Source: Mesorhizobium sp. Root554
Lineage (GTDB): Bacteria > Pseudomonadota > Alphaproteobacteria > Rhizobiales > Rhizobiaceae
Assembly: GCF_001427025.1 (NCBI RefSeq)
Contig: NZ_LMGA01000001.1
Span: forward strand, 1,847,222 to 1,911,221
Reading direction: 5' to 3'
DNA: 64,000 nt
Shown: piece by piece, positions 1 through 7,626 of the stretch
How positions within the stretch are numbered: the first letter of the stretch is position 1
Layout of the letters: each line of letters opens with the position of its first letter
Position numbers and translations under genes: made by a program
The notes under the pieces: model-generated
Databases searched by the model: none
What the model was told of the DNA's origin: nothing
Seen by the model: the letters and a program-made list of their open reading frames with translations, nothing else

Positions 1-1
1 C

Positions 2-1531
2 GCGCCCGCCCAGGAGCAGCCGCGCAAGCTGCTGCGCCAGAAAAAGGAACAGGTCGAACCGGCTGAAAAGCCTGTGCCCGCCCCTGAAGCGGCACCCAAG
101 CCTGCCGAGAAGCCGGCTGCTGCCGAAGAAGCCGCGCCCAAACCCGAGGCCAAGCCTGAGCAGCCAGCGCCCGGCCAGACATTGCAGGAAGGCGCACCCA
201 AACCTGAAAGCGCGGCGCCCGCTGGCGAAAAGCCTGCCGCGCAGCCTGAGCTGCTAAAGCCGGCCGAAAAACCCGCCGAGGGTCAACAACCGGCGGAACA
301 GCCCGCACCAAGTCAGCAGCCTGCACAGGGCGAACAGCCCGCGCAGGGTCAGCAGCCCGCCGAGGGCGGCGTCCAGGGGCAGGCTCCGGCTCAGGACCCG
401 AACGCTCCTCCCCTCCTCGACAGCCAGAAGGAGCGTCGCGGAAAAGGCGAACGCGGCAAGGGCGGCCAGGCCGGCGAACAGGGTGGCCAGACGCCAGCGC
501 CGGCAGACCATGCGCAACAGCCTGCAGCACCTGTCGAACAGGGTCCGCCGCCAACCGATGACAAAGCCGCGCAGGAAGCCATCCAGCCGGAAAAGATCGT
601 TCCGGTGACGGAGGAAAAGGGCGAGCGGCGTGAACGTCCCCGTGACATTCGCGATCGCGAACGTCCGCGCGGCGCCGATGTCGTCAAGGAAATCGGCGAC
701 AGGCTGATCATCCAGTTCAACAATCAGACGATCGTTGAAAGCAATGAGCGGCCGCGCATGACCAGAGGCGCGCGAGACGTCTATTACGAGGATCTTCCGC
801 GTGGCCGTACCCGCGAGATCATCGAACGCCCCAATGGCGTCAAGGTGATAACCATCCGCAATGCGAATGGCGACATCATCCGCCGTTCGCGCATTGACGA
901 TAGCGGGCGCGAATATGTGCTCAACTACGTCGATGAAAGCTACTACGACAACGTTCGCGAATGGCGTGATCCGGGCGAGGACCTGCCTCCGTTGCGCTTG
1001 AGCATCCCGCGCGCAGAGTACATTCTCGATTCGGAATCGGTTGAGGAACCGGCGGACTACTACGAGTTCCTCGAACAGCCTCCGGTGGAGAAGGTCACAC
1101 GCCTTTATTCCGTCGATGAAGTGAAGCGCTCGGCTCGTGTCCGTGACATTGCACGTCGGATCGATCTGGACACGCTGAACTTCGAGTTCGGATCGGCATC
1201 GATACCGGACAGCGAGGTGGAAAAACTGCAGGGTGTGGCAGACGCCATGCAGAAATTGTTGGAGAAGAACCCGGCTGAAACCTTCCTCATCGAAGGCCAT
1301 ACCGATGCTGTCGGCTCCGACAACGCCAATCTGGCTCTTTCGGACGAACGCGCGGAGGCAGTCGCTTCGGCACTGACCAACTCGTTCGAAATCCCGCCGG
1401 AAAACCTGACCACCCAGGGTTATGGCGAAAGCTACCTGAAAGTGGATTCCTCGGGCCCCGAACGTGAAAACAGGCGCGTCGCCATCCGCCGCATCACGCC
1501 TCTGGTTGCTCCCGTAGCCAGCGCGCAATAG
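2..1531 (+). CDS. OmpA-family outer membrane/peptidoglycan-binding protein, 5' partial
   Basis: The frame is open from base 2, so the gene starts before the window; 509 codons are visible. The first ~150 residues are low-complexity Pro/Ala/Gln/Lys/Glu sequence. A basic RERPR-rich linker and a middle region of unknown fold with many Tyr/Asp/Arg residues follow. The last ~125 residues form an OmpA C-terminal domain (LNFEFGSASI, IEGHTDAVGSDNANLALSDE, and RRVAIR at the end) that in this family binds diaminopimelate in peptidoglycan. The protein probably tethers the envelope to the cell wall, with the repeat-rich part spanning the periplasm. A strong terminator follows 20 bp after the stop. The domain call is firm; the role of the N-terminal region is unknown. 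Confidence 0.9.
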   Translation, partial: APAQEQPRKLLRQKKEQVEPAEKPVPAPEAAPKPAEKPAAAEEAAPKPEAKPEQPAPGQTLQEGAPKPESAAPAGEKPAAQPELLKPAEKPAEGQQPAEQPAPSQQPAQGEQPAQGQQPAEGGVQGQAPAQDPNAPPLLDSQKERRGKGERGKGGQAGEQGGQTPAPADHAQQPAAPVEQGPPPTDDKAAQEAIQPEKIVPVTEEKGERRERPRDIRDRERPRGADVVKEIGDRLIIQFNNQTIVESNERPRMTRGARDVYYEDLPRGRTREIIERPNGVKVITIRNANGDIIRRSRIDDSGREYVLNYVDESYYDNVREWRDPGEDLPPLRLSIPRAEYILDSESVEEPADYYEFLEQPPVEKVTRLYSVDEVKRSARVRDIARRIDLDTLNFEFGSASIPDSEVEKLQGVADAMQKLLEKNPAETFLIEGHTDAVGSDNANLALSDERAEAVASALTNSFEIPPENLTTQGYGESYLKVDSSGPERENRRVAIRRITPLVAPVASAQ

Positions 1532-1551
1532 CGTTGCGTTCACAAAAAACG

Positions 1552-1583
1552 AAGCCCGGCCGGGTTCTCCCGGCCGGGCTTTT
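1552..1583 (+). terminator. Rho-independent terminator of the OmpA-family gene
   Basis: A perfect 13-bp stem (1552-1564 with 1569-1581), GC-rich with A-T pairs at its base, closes a TTCT tetraloop and runs into a short T tract, 20 bp past the stop codon. Confidence 0.9.
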
Positions 1584-1668
1584 GCATGCTGTGATGTCCT
1601 CATGCGCCTGACGGCTCTTGCCAAGAAATCCCGCCTGCCGCAAAACCGGGACGAAGAAGGAGCCTTGA

Positions 1669-2193
1669 ATGAAACGCCTCGAACTTGCCGTCGAATCTGT
1701 GATTCTCGCCTCGCGCTGGCTGCTGGTGGTCTTCTATGTCGGGCTCGCCTTGGCGCTCGCCGTCTACGCGGTTTCCTTCGCCAAGAAACTGCTGGAGTTC
1801 ACCTCGACGGTCTTCGTGCTGGAAGACACCGAGACGATCCTCAAGATACTCGGCCTTATCGACGCCGCGCTGGTCGCTTCGCTGGTGGTGATGGTCATCA
1901 TCTCCGGATACGAAAACTTCGTCAGCCGTTTCGACAATGAAGACAAGGTGCATTGGCTGGGAACGATCGATGTCGGCTCGCTCAAGGTGAAAGTCGCCTC
2001 CACCATCGTGGCGATATCGTCGATCCACCTGCTGCAGATATTCCTCAATCACGCCAGCTATACGGAAGGCCAGTTGATGTGGCTGACCATCATGCATCTG
2101 GCATTCGTGGTTTCGGCGCTGTTGCTCGCCTATATCGACCGGATCATGGTGATGGGAAAATCCGAAAAGAAGGCAGGCGGCCCGGATTTGTGA
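1669..2193 (+). CDS. UPF0114/YqhA-family integral membrane protein
   Basis: The 174-aa protein matches the UPF0114 (YqhA, TIGR00645) family in length and pattern. It has an N-terminal hydrophobic segment (about residues 12-38), a second around 62-80 ending in the family-typical SGYENFVSRF, and two more at about 107-125 and 137-155, with a charged Lys-rich tail. The family is in the inner membrane and has no established function. The start is supported by AAGGAG six bases before the ATG. It is transcribed toward the SDR gene, which ends 23 bp away on the other strand. Confidence 0.85.
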   Translation: MKRLELAVESVILASRWLLVVFYVGLALALAVYAVSFAKKLLEFTSTVFVLEDTETILKILGLIDAALVASLVVMVIISGYENFVSRFDNEDKVHWLGTIDVGSLKVKVASTIVAISSIHLLQIFLNHASYTEGQLMWLTIMHLAFVVSALLLAYIDRIMVMGKSEKKAGGPDL

Positions 2194-2216
2194 TGCCGTT
2201 CAGGGGGGTTCTCCCT

Positions 2217-3083
2217 TCAGAACAAGCCTGTGACCTCGGTGTCGCTGCGCTGGAACGCCTCGTCCGGTACGAAGAAATCACCGGCAAGCGCTCCCTTGGC
2301 GCCGGGCGCATAGTGCGAGAAATCGGTCACGCCCTCGGCCTTCAGAACTTCCTCGTCGATATAGAAATTGCCGGTGGCTTCGCGCGAAGGCCGGTTGACG
2401 ATCGCATGGGCGGCGTCGGCCATGATCTCCGGCGATCGGCTCATCGCCGCCACCGTGCCGCCGCCGAGCAGATTACGCACCGCGGCCGTATCGATCGCCG
2501 TCAGCGGCCACAGCGAATTGACTGCGATCCCGTCGCGCGCGAACTCGGCGCTCATCCCCAGCGTGCACATCGACATGCCGAACTTCGCCATCGTGTAGGC
2601 AACGTGGTTCTTGAACCACTTGGCTTGCATGTCGAGAGGCGGCGCCAGATTCAGAATGTGAGGGTTTGCGGCTAACTTCAGATGCGGAATGCACATTTTG
2701 GAGACGAGGAAGGTGCCGCGCGTGTTGATCTGGTGCATCAGGTCGTAGCGCTTCATATCCGTTTCCAGCGTGCCCGTGAGCTGGATGGCGGAAGCATTGT
2801 TGACGCAGATGTCAATGCCGCCAAAAGCGGCGATGGTCCTGGCAACCGCCTCGCCGACCTGGCTTTCCTCGCGGATATCGCACAGCACCGGCAGCGCCTT
2901 GCCGCCGGCGGCCTCGATCTCCTGCGCCGCCGTGTAGATCGTGCCCGGCAGCTTCGGGTGCGGCTCGGCGGTCTTGGCCGCGATGGTGACATTGGCGCCG
3001 TCCCTCGCCGCCCTGAGCGCGATGGCGAGGCCGATGCCGCGCGAGCCGCCCGAGATGAAAAGCGTCTTGCCCTTGAGCGACAT
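2217..3083 (-). CDS. SDR-family oxidoreductase (HSDL2-like), catalytic Ser apparently replaced
   Basis: This 288-aa short-chain dehydrogenase has the Rossmann glycine motif GGSRGIG at residues 12-18, NNAS at 95-98 and the YxxxK pair Y163/K167. It resembles the HSDL2 branch (KWFKNHVAYTMAKFG context), which is usually annotated as NAD(P)-dependent oxidoreductase; the substrate is unknown. In HSDL2-type sequences the segment before Tyr reads ISPPL, but here it is LAPPL, so the likely catalytic Ser position is Ala147. An ATG 28 codons upstream would lengthen it, but the ATG at 3083 has GGGAGG five bases upstream and places the Rossmann motif correctly. Confidence 0.88.
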   Translation of the reverse strand: MSLKGKTLFISGGSRGIGLAIALRAARDGANVTIAAKTAEPHPKLPGTIYTAAQEIEAAGGKALPVLCDIREESQVGEAVARTIAAFGGIDICVNNASAIQLTGTLETDMKRYDLMHQINTRGTFLVSKMCIPHLKLAANPHILNLAPPLDMQAKWFKNHVAYTMAKFGMSMCTLGMSAEFARDGIAVNSLWPLTAIDTAAVRNLLGGGTVAAMSRSPEIMADAAHAIVNRPSREATGNFYIDEEVLKAEGVTDFSHYAPGAKGALAGDFFVPDEAFQRSDTEVTGLF

Positions 3084-3196
3084 GAAGACCTCCCTGGATT
3101 TGCCGGAACGATCCTTGCCTGCCGCTTTGTCGATGGCAAGCCCGCGCCTCAACGGACCCGTCGTCATCGCATCGCAAAGACGCCGGCAGACGGGTG

Positions 3197-3622
3197 TTAT
3201 CTGCCGACCGCTTCCGGCGCGAACTGCGCCAGGAACTCCGCGCTCGGCGGGATCGGCTTGATGACGTCGATCAGCACGCCGTTCGGGTCGCTGGTGATGA
3301 AATGGCGCTGGCCGAACGCCTCGTCCCGCAGGCTGCGCAACACCGGCAGGCCGGCATCGACCACGCGCTCATAGACGGCGTCGACATCCTTAACCTCGAA
3401 ATTGATCAGCAGGCCGCCGGCCCTGCCCCGTCCGGCTTCCGGGATCGTCTCGTGATCGCCCTGCACGATGCCGAGATTGACCCGCTTGTCCTCGGTCGAC
3501 TGCAGATGCACGTACCAGTCGCTTTCGAACAGCGGCGCGAAACGGAAATGATCGACATAAAACGCAGTCGTCGTGGCGACATCGCCCGTCATCAACACCG
3601 GATAGTAACTGGTTGTTTTCAT
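3197..3622 (-). CDS. VOC/glyoxalase-superfamily protein
   Basis: The 141-aa protein has the beta-alpha-beta-beta-beta pattern of the vicinal oxygen chelate superfamily, with YYPVLMTGD at the N-terminus and [14 protein letters not shown] near the C-terminus. Family members are small metal enzymes or antibiotic-binding proteins; no substrate can be read here. The ATG at 3622 is chosen because AAGGAG lies about nine bases upstream and the core fold begins directly. It is divergent from the tetR-like gene at 3691, and both operator-like palindromes lie in the shared 68-bp gap, so it is probably repressed by that regulator and induced by a small molecule. Confidence 0.85.
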   Translation of the reverse strand: MKTTSYYPVLMTGDVATTTAFYVDHFRFAPLFESDWYVHLQSTEDKRVNLGIVQGDHETIPEAGRGRAGGLLINFEVKDVDAVYERVVDAGLPVLRSLRDEAFGQRHFITSDPNGVLIDVIKPIPPSAEFLAQFAPEAVGR

Positions 3623-3645
3623 GGCTTTGCAACTCCTTGCAATTA

Positions 3646-3662
3646 ACATACAGTCTGCATGT
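3646..3662. promoter_or_regulatory. TetR-family operator, site 1
   Basis: ACATACAGTCTGCATGT is an odd-length palindrome with one mismatched pair around a central T. It repeats site 2 at an exact 28-bp offset in the VOC/tetR intergenic region and lies just upstream of the VOC gene's ribosome binding site. Confidence 0.75.
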
Positions 3663-3673
3663 AAGTGGATTTA

Positions 3674-3690
3674 ACATACAGGCTGTATGT
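3674..3690. promoter_or_regulatory. TetR-family operator, site 2
   Basis: ACATACAGGCTGTATGT is a perfect 8-1-8 palindrome ending at the base before the tetR start codon. Its position suggests autorepression, and pairing with site 1 suggests control of both divergent genes. Confidence 0.8.
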
Positions 3691-4323
3691 ATGCAACAGA
3701 AAAGCGAACGCCGCTCGAACCGCGACCGGACGGACGCCACACGCGCCGATCTGATTGCCGCGGCCCGGCAGCTTTTTACGGAAAAATCCTATTCCGAGAC
3801 CGGAACGCCGGAAATCGTGGCGCGGGCCGGCGTCACGCGCGGCGCGCTCTATCATCACTTCAAGGACAAGCAGGCGCTGTTTTGGGCGGTCGCGGAACAG
3901 GAAGCCGAAGCGGTGGCCGCCGAGATCGAGCGAGCCGCGCCGCCTGATGCGCAGTCTCCGCGCGACGCGCTGCTGGCCGGATCGGACGCCTATCTCGACG
4001 CCATGCGGGCGCCCGGTCGCACCCGCCTGCTGCTGCTCGATGGACCCGCAGTTCTCGGCCGCGCCGGCATGGACGAGATCGACAGCCGGCATGGGAACCG
4101 CACCCTGCGCGAGGGTCTGGTGGCGGCGATGCGGTCGGGCGCAATACGCAAGCTGCCGCCGGACGCGCTCACATCATTGCTGGCGGCGGCCTTCGACCGC
4201 GCAGCGCTTGCCATCGACGCGGGAGAATCGCCGCGGGACTGCCGCGCAGTTCTGGCGGCGCTGATCGACGGTCTGATTGAAAACAACCGGCCTTCGCCGC
4301 AACAACCAGGGGTCAGGGCCTAG
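3691..4323 (+). CDS. TetR-family transcriptional regulator
   Basis: The 210-aa protein has a TetR N-terminal DNA-binding domain at about residues 15-62 (AARQLFTEKSYSETGTPEIV, then RGALYHHFKDK) and a helical ligand-binding domain that cannot be matched to a ligand. The ATG at 3691 fits because two operator palindromes occupy the bases directly upstream and the HTH begins at the usual distance; an in-frame ATG 26 codons earlier would run through the operators. It likely represses itself and the divergent VOC gene. Its stop overlaps the stop of the convergent hlyU-like gene by the shared CTAG. Confidence 0.88.
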   Translation: MQQKSERRSNRDRTDATRADLIAAARQLFTEKSYSETGTPEIVARAGVTRGALYHHFKDKQALFWAVAEQEAEAVAAEIERAAPPDAQSPRDALLAGSDAYLDAMRAPGRTRLLLLDGPAVLGRAGMDEIDSRHGNRTLREGLVAAMRSGAIRKLPPDALTSLLAAAFDRAALAIDAGESPRDCRAVLAALIDGLIENNRPSPQQPGVRA

Positions 4324-4610
4324 CCGAAAATCCTGTCGCCCTGCTCGTCCACCATCTGGATGCCCTTGCGGATCGCCACGTCCGCCGCATCGTCTACATT
4401 GGCGAAACGGTCGGCGCGAATGAACTTGTGTTCCTTCATCTCGCCGCCGATTTCTTTCGAGACGGTTCCGCAGGTCTGATATTGGCCATCGGTCTTGTAG
4501 GGCGTGGCGCGGACCAGGAAGCCCTTGTGCTCGACCTGCTTGACCGAAGCGGCTTCCGCCGGTGCTTCCGAAGAACCGCCGCCGCCGAAAAGACGCTTGA
4601 GGAACGACAT
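4320..4610 (-). CDS. HlyU-family transcriptional regulator
   Basis: The 96-aa protein matches the HlyU family, which is named for the Vibrio regulator although rhizobial members are short and poorly characterised. It begins with a basic, Gly-rich leader (SFLKRLFGGGG), then the conserved HKGFLVRATPY, CGTVSKEI and HKFIRADRF blocks. The ATG at 4610 is preceded by GGGAGG at good spacing. It is a monocistronic minus-strand gene, convergent with tetR. Direct DNA binding is a family inference only. Confidence 0.8.
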   Translation of the reverse strand: MSFLKRLFGGGGSSEAPAEAASVKQVEHKGFLVRATPYKTDGQYQTCGTVSKEIGGEMKEHKFIRADRFANVDDAADVAIRKGIQMVDEQGDRIFG

Positions 4611-4728
4611 GGAAGACCTCCCTGACAATCGTTGGCGATCCCACCGCCGAACGACTGTCAGTATTGGGCCTAACGCGATGGAGCAAGAGGCGGCTGGCCA
4701 CAACCGAACTCGTGGCCCGGCAATGCAG

Positions 4729-5397
4729 CTAGTCTTGCCGCTTCGACAGCGCCTGCAGCGCATCTACCGTGTCCTGCAGGATATCGATCGCCTGCTGGTG
4801 CTTTTCCGCCGGTCCGTCGAGTATTTCGGCCAAGGCCGCGCGCAACTTGTGCCGCACCGCCCGCAGGTCGGGATGGGCTTTGCCATGGTCGTGGCGTCCG
4901 CCCTGGCTGTCATCGTCCCAGCCGAACCATTCGCGCGCCTTGGCCATCTTGCGGCCGAAGCGCTCGAGCTGGTCCAGCACGCGGTCCACCAATTCACGGT
5001 TCTCGGCCAGGTGCGCCTCACCATCCTCTGTGATGGAAAACACCTTCTTGGCGCCCTCGGTCGCCGACACGGCATAGCCTGCCTCTTCGAGGAAGGTCAG
5101 CGTCGGATAGACCACGCCGGGGCTCGGCGTATAAATGCCGCTGGTGCGCTCTTCCAACGCCTTGATGATGTCGTAGCCGTGGCGCGGCGCTTCTGAAAGC
5201 AATGCAAGCGTGATCAGCTTGAGATCGCCATCGGCAAGCATCCGGCCGGCGCGCAGCATGTCGGCGGGGCCGCCGCGGCCGCCGCGCCCGCCAGGGCCAT
5301 GGCCGCCGAACGGGCCGAAACCGCCGCGTCCGCCGAAGCGGCCGGCCATGTGCATGAAGGAATGCTCGCTACGAAAAGTGTGTCTGTGTCCAAACAT
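4729..5397 (-). CDS. PadR-family transcriptional regulator
   Basis: The 222-aa protein begins with a His/Gly/Arg/Phe-rich stretch (to about residue 45, possibly metal-binding) followed by a PadR winged helix (DLKLITLALLSEAPRHGYDI, then GVVYPTLTFLEEAGYA and a GAKKVFSITEDG wing). The C-terminal part is helical and charged, as in dimerising PadR proteins. The ATG at 5397 has AGGAG seven bases upstream. Two near-identical 20-bp palindromes 50 bp apart lie in its own promoter region, which suggests autoregulation. No divergent target gene is present; the upstream YjbQ gene is on the same strand. Confidence 0.87.
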   Translation of the reverse strand: MFGHRHTFRSEHSFMHMAGRFGGRGGFGPFGGHGPGGRGGRGGPADMLRAGRMLADGDLKLITLALLSEAPRHGYDIIKALEERTSGIYTPSPGVVYPTLTFLEEAGYAVSATEGAKKVFSITEDGEAHLAENRELVDRVLDQLERFGRKMAKAREWFGWDDDSQGGRHDHGKAHPDLRAVRHKLRAALAEILDGPAEKHQQAIDILQDTVDALQALSKRQD

Positions 5398-5409
5398 GAA
5401 AACTCCTGT

Positions 5410-5429
5410 GATATGTCTTACGATATATC
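5410..5429. promoter_or_regulatory. PadR operator, site A
   Basis: GATATGTCTTACGATATATC is a 16/20 imperfect palindrome and agrees with site B at 18 of 20 bases. It lies 12 bp upstream of the padR-type start codon. Confidence 0.7.
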
Positions 5430-5459
5430 TCAATTAGGAGCATCGGTCGTCGGAGTCAA

Positions 5460-5479
5460 GATATATCTTACGATGTATC
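5460..5479. promoter_or_regulatory. PadR operator, site B
   Basis: GATATATCTTACGATGTATC repeats site A exactly 50 bp further upstream (about five helical turns), so both sites would face the same side of the DNA. Confidence 0.7.
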
Positions 5480-5520
5480 GTGATGCCGAGTGTGGTTGCC
5501 CTTCGAAGGAAACCAGGTGA

Positions 5521-5946
5521 TCAGCTCAGGTGGAGGATGATTTCGCGCCGGTGCGGCCGTTCGCGGTGCTCGAACAGGTAGATGCCCTGCCAGGTGCCAA
5601 GCGTCAGCCGGCCCGCCATCACAGGGATGGAAACGGATACTGCGGTAAGCGCAGCCTTGATGTGGGCCGGCATGTCGTCCGGACCCTCGTCGCGATGGAC
5701 CAGATAATCCATCGACGGATCGTCCGCCGAGGGCACCAAACGGGCGAAGAACGCATCCAGGTCGCGGCGGACGTCCGGGTCGGCATTCTCCTGGATGAGC
5801 AGCGAACAGGAAGTGTGGCGCACGAAGACCGTCAGCAGGCCCGTTTCTTCGCCGCTCTGGCGCACGAACGCTGACGCCTGCTCGGTGAACTCATAGAGCC
5901 CGGCGCCGCGTGTGGCGAGCGTCAGAACGGTCTGCCGGCCGGCCAG
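5521..5946 (-). CDS. yjbQ: YjbQ-family protein (secondary thiamine-phosphate synthase-type)
   Basis: The ~138 conserved residues are those of the YjbQ/UPF0047 fold: RHTSCSLLIQENAD, MDYLVHRDEGPDDMPAHIK, and GRLTLGTWQGIYLFEHR, which holds the family's His/Asp/Glu residues. YjbQ of E. coli has weak thiamine-phosphate synthase activity; the physiological role is unsettled. The start is unresolved: no ATG, GTG or TTG exists in frame between the lysE stop region and the first conserved residue. The CTG at 5946, with AGAGGG seven bases upstream and 12 bp after the lysE stop, is the best guess, implying coupling to lysE. Confidence 0.78.
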   Translation of the reverse strand: MAGRQTVLTLATRGAGLYEFTEQASAFVRQSGEETGLLTVFVRHTSCSLLIQENADPDVRRDLDAFFARLVPSADDPSMDYLVHRDEGPDDMPAHIKAALTAVSVSIPVMAGRLTLGTWQGIYLFEHRERPHRREIILHLS

Positions 5947-5957
5947 CTCCCTGCCCT

Positions 5958-6569
5958 CTACTGCTGCTGCAAGGCAAGCCGCGCGCCGAGCAGCACGAAG
6001 GCGGCGGCGAAGGTGCGGCGCATCCAGGCCATCACGCGCGGATTGCCGACGACGCGGTCGCGCATCGCCGCCGCGCACAGGCCGTAGATCGAGAAGATGA
6101 CGAATGTCACCAGCATGAAGATGCCGGAAAGCTCCAGCATGCGCCCCAGCACGTTCGGCTCGGTCGGCGCGATGAACTGCGGCAGGAACGCGACGAAGAA
6201 GATCGACAGCTTCGGATTGAGAAGGTTGAGCAGGATGCCATCCATGACCACCTGCCGGGCGCTGCGCGGATCGGCCTTCTCCTCCACCTTCAGCGCCCCA
6301 TGCTCGCGCAGGCTCTGCCACGCCATGTAGAGCAGATAGGCGACGCCGGCATATTTGACGATCTCGAAGGCCAGCGCGCTGGTATGCAGCAGGGCCGCCA
6401 GCCCCGTCAGCGCCGCGATCAGATGCGGCACGATTCCCAGCGTACAGGCGAAAGCCGCCAGTACGCTGGCGCGGCCGCCGCGCGATAGCCCTGCCGCGAG
6501 CGTATAGACGACGCCCGTTCCGGGCGATGCGACAATGATCAGCGTGGTCAGCAGGAACTCGATCGACAT
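5958..6569 (-). CDS. LysE/RhtB-family exporter
   Basis: The 203-aa protein has the LysE/RhtB arrangement: N-terminal SPGTGVVYTLAAGLSRGG, about six hydrophobic segments and the conserved LLNPKLSIFFVAFLPQF in the middle. The family exports amino acids or similar metabolites across the inner membrane; the substrate cannot be assigned. It is the first gene of a short minus-strand unit with yjbQ. The ATG has AAGGG upstream. The divergence from the usual SPGP motif (SPGT here) is minor. Confidence 0.87.
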   Translation of the reverse strand: MSIEFLLTTLIIVASPGTGVVYTLAAGLSRGGRASVLAAFACTLGIVPHLIAALTGLAALLHTSALAFEIVKYAGVAYLLYMAWQSLREHGALKVEEKADPRSARQVVMDGILLNLLNPKLSIFFVAFLPQFIAPTEPNVLGRMLELSGIFMLVTFVIFSIYGLCAAAMRDRVVGNPRVMAWMRRTFAAAFVLLGARLALQQQ

Positions 6570-6598
6570 GTGCGTCCCTTCATTGAAATCCTGGAGAA

Positions 6599-7474
6599 TT
6601 ACCCAGCCCGGTCGCGCACCGCACTCGGCGACGTGCCGTACACGTTACGGAATTGCCGGCCGAAATGCGAGCGTGACGAATAGCCGGCGGCACCCGCGGC
6701 AGCCGTGACATTTCCATCGCCACGGGTGAGGATCTCGTGCGCGATCTTCATGCGCGTCGAGGCCAGCACATCACGCAGCGAAGTGCCCTCGCCGTTCAGC
6801 CGTCTCCGCAGCGTCGATGCGCCCATGCCCAGCGCGCGGCCTATGTCTTGTGCGGTCCAGCGCTGCGCCGGAGCTTGTAGAACGACCCAGGCCACCCGGT
6901 CGGCCAGCGACATGTCGTAGAGGCATGCGGCAGCGGGCACCGCCCGGAGCAGGAGCAGCACTTCGGCCAGACGATGCTGCGCGAGCGCCGTCGCATGGTC
7001 GGATGCCGCAAGCACGGCGGCAGCATGGGTCAGCGCCTCGACCAGTTCGGATGTCAGCGGCACGCGCATATCGAGCCCCTGGCGCGGGAATGAGCCGGCC
7101 GGCCGCAACTGCCGGATCGCTTCCGGCACGCTGTCGACCTCGACCAGCAGCGATTCGTAGATGCCATTGCCTTCGCCTGGCACGTTCACCACGTCGACCT
7201 CTACCCCCGCCGGGAAAATGAAGACGTCGCCGGCGACGAAGCGTTGGCCGGCATCGCCCAGCCAGAATTCCTTGGCGCCGCTGAGAACGATACCGATGAC
7301 CGGCTTCCCGTTCGAGACACGGGCCAGCCGTTCCGTCTCGAAACAGCAATAGCTGAACAATTGCTTTCCATGCGGGCGCACGCCGGCGCGGCTGTCGCCT
7401 TCCTTCCGGTCGTGTGCGAAGGGGCGCAATGCCTGCAACAACTGCCGGGCGAGAGTTTGCGAAGTATAGGACAT
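6599..7474 (-). CDS. AraC-family regulator with N-terminal AraC_N-type sensor domain
   Basis: The 291-aa protein has an N-terminal cupin-like sensor (FSYCCFETERLARVSNGKP, GDVFIFPAGVEVDVV) typical of the AraC_N group, and two C-terminal HTH units (RWTAQDIGRALGMGASTLRR, and NVTAAAGAAGYSSRSHFGRQ followed by FRNVYGTSPSAVR). The ATG at 7474 is preferred over one 32 codons upstream because the sensor domain starts immediately after it. It is divergent from the periplasmic metallo-beta-lactamase-fold gene at 7627, its most likely target. The inducer is unknown. Confidence 0.87.
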   Translation of the reverse strand: MSYTSQTLARQLLQALRPFAHDRKEGDSRAGVRPHGKQLFSYCCFETERLARVSNGKPVIGIVLSGAKEFWLGDAGQRFVAGDVFIFPAGVEVDVVNVPGEGNGIYESLLVEVDSVPEAIRQLRPAGSFPRQGLDMRVPLTSELVEALTHAAAVLAASDHATALAQHRLAEVLLLLRAVPAAACLYDMSLADRVAWVVLQAPAQRWTAQDIGRALGMGASTLRRRLNGEGTSLRDVLASTRMKIAHEILTRGDGNVTAAAGAAGYSSRSHFGRQFRNVYGTSPSAVRDRAG

Positions 7475-7626
7475 GCCGGCGAGACTAGCCGGAAGACTGG
7501 ACCTGCGCAACCGATTGAGCGTTTCGGGCACAAAATGCGATCCACTCCGGCCCGCATTCGTCGCTCTCAACCGTTAGACCGGCAACGGATGGCCGCCTAT
7601 GGCCTTCACTTTTGCAGGAGCAGTTC

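Noticed and set aside
254..1624. Long minus-strand open frame (about 456 codons) across the OmpA-like gene
   Set aside because: It mirrors the plus-strand gene, has no recognisable domain, and the plus strand holds a clear OmpA domain and terminator.
5410..5479. CRISPR-like direct repeats
   Set aside because: Only two copies, each palindromic and in a regulator promoter; best explained as operators.
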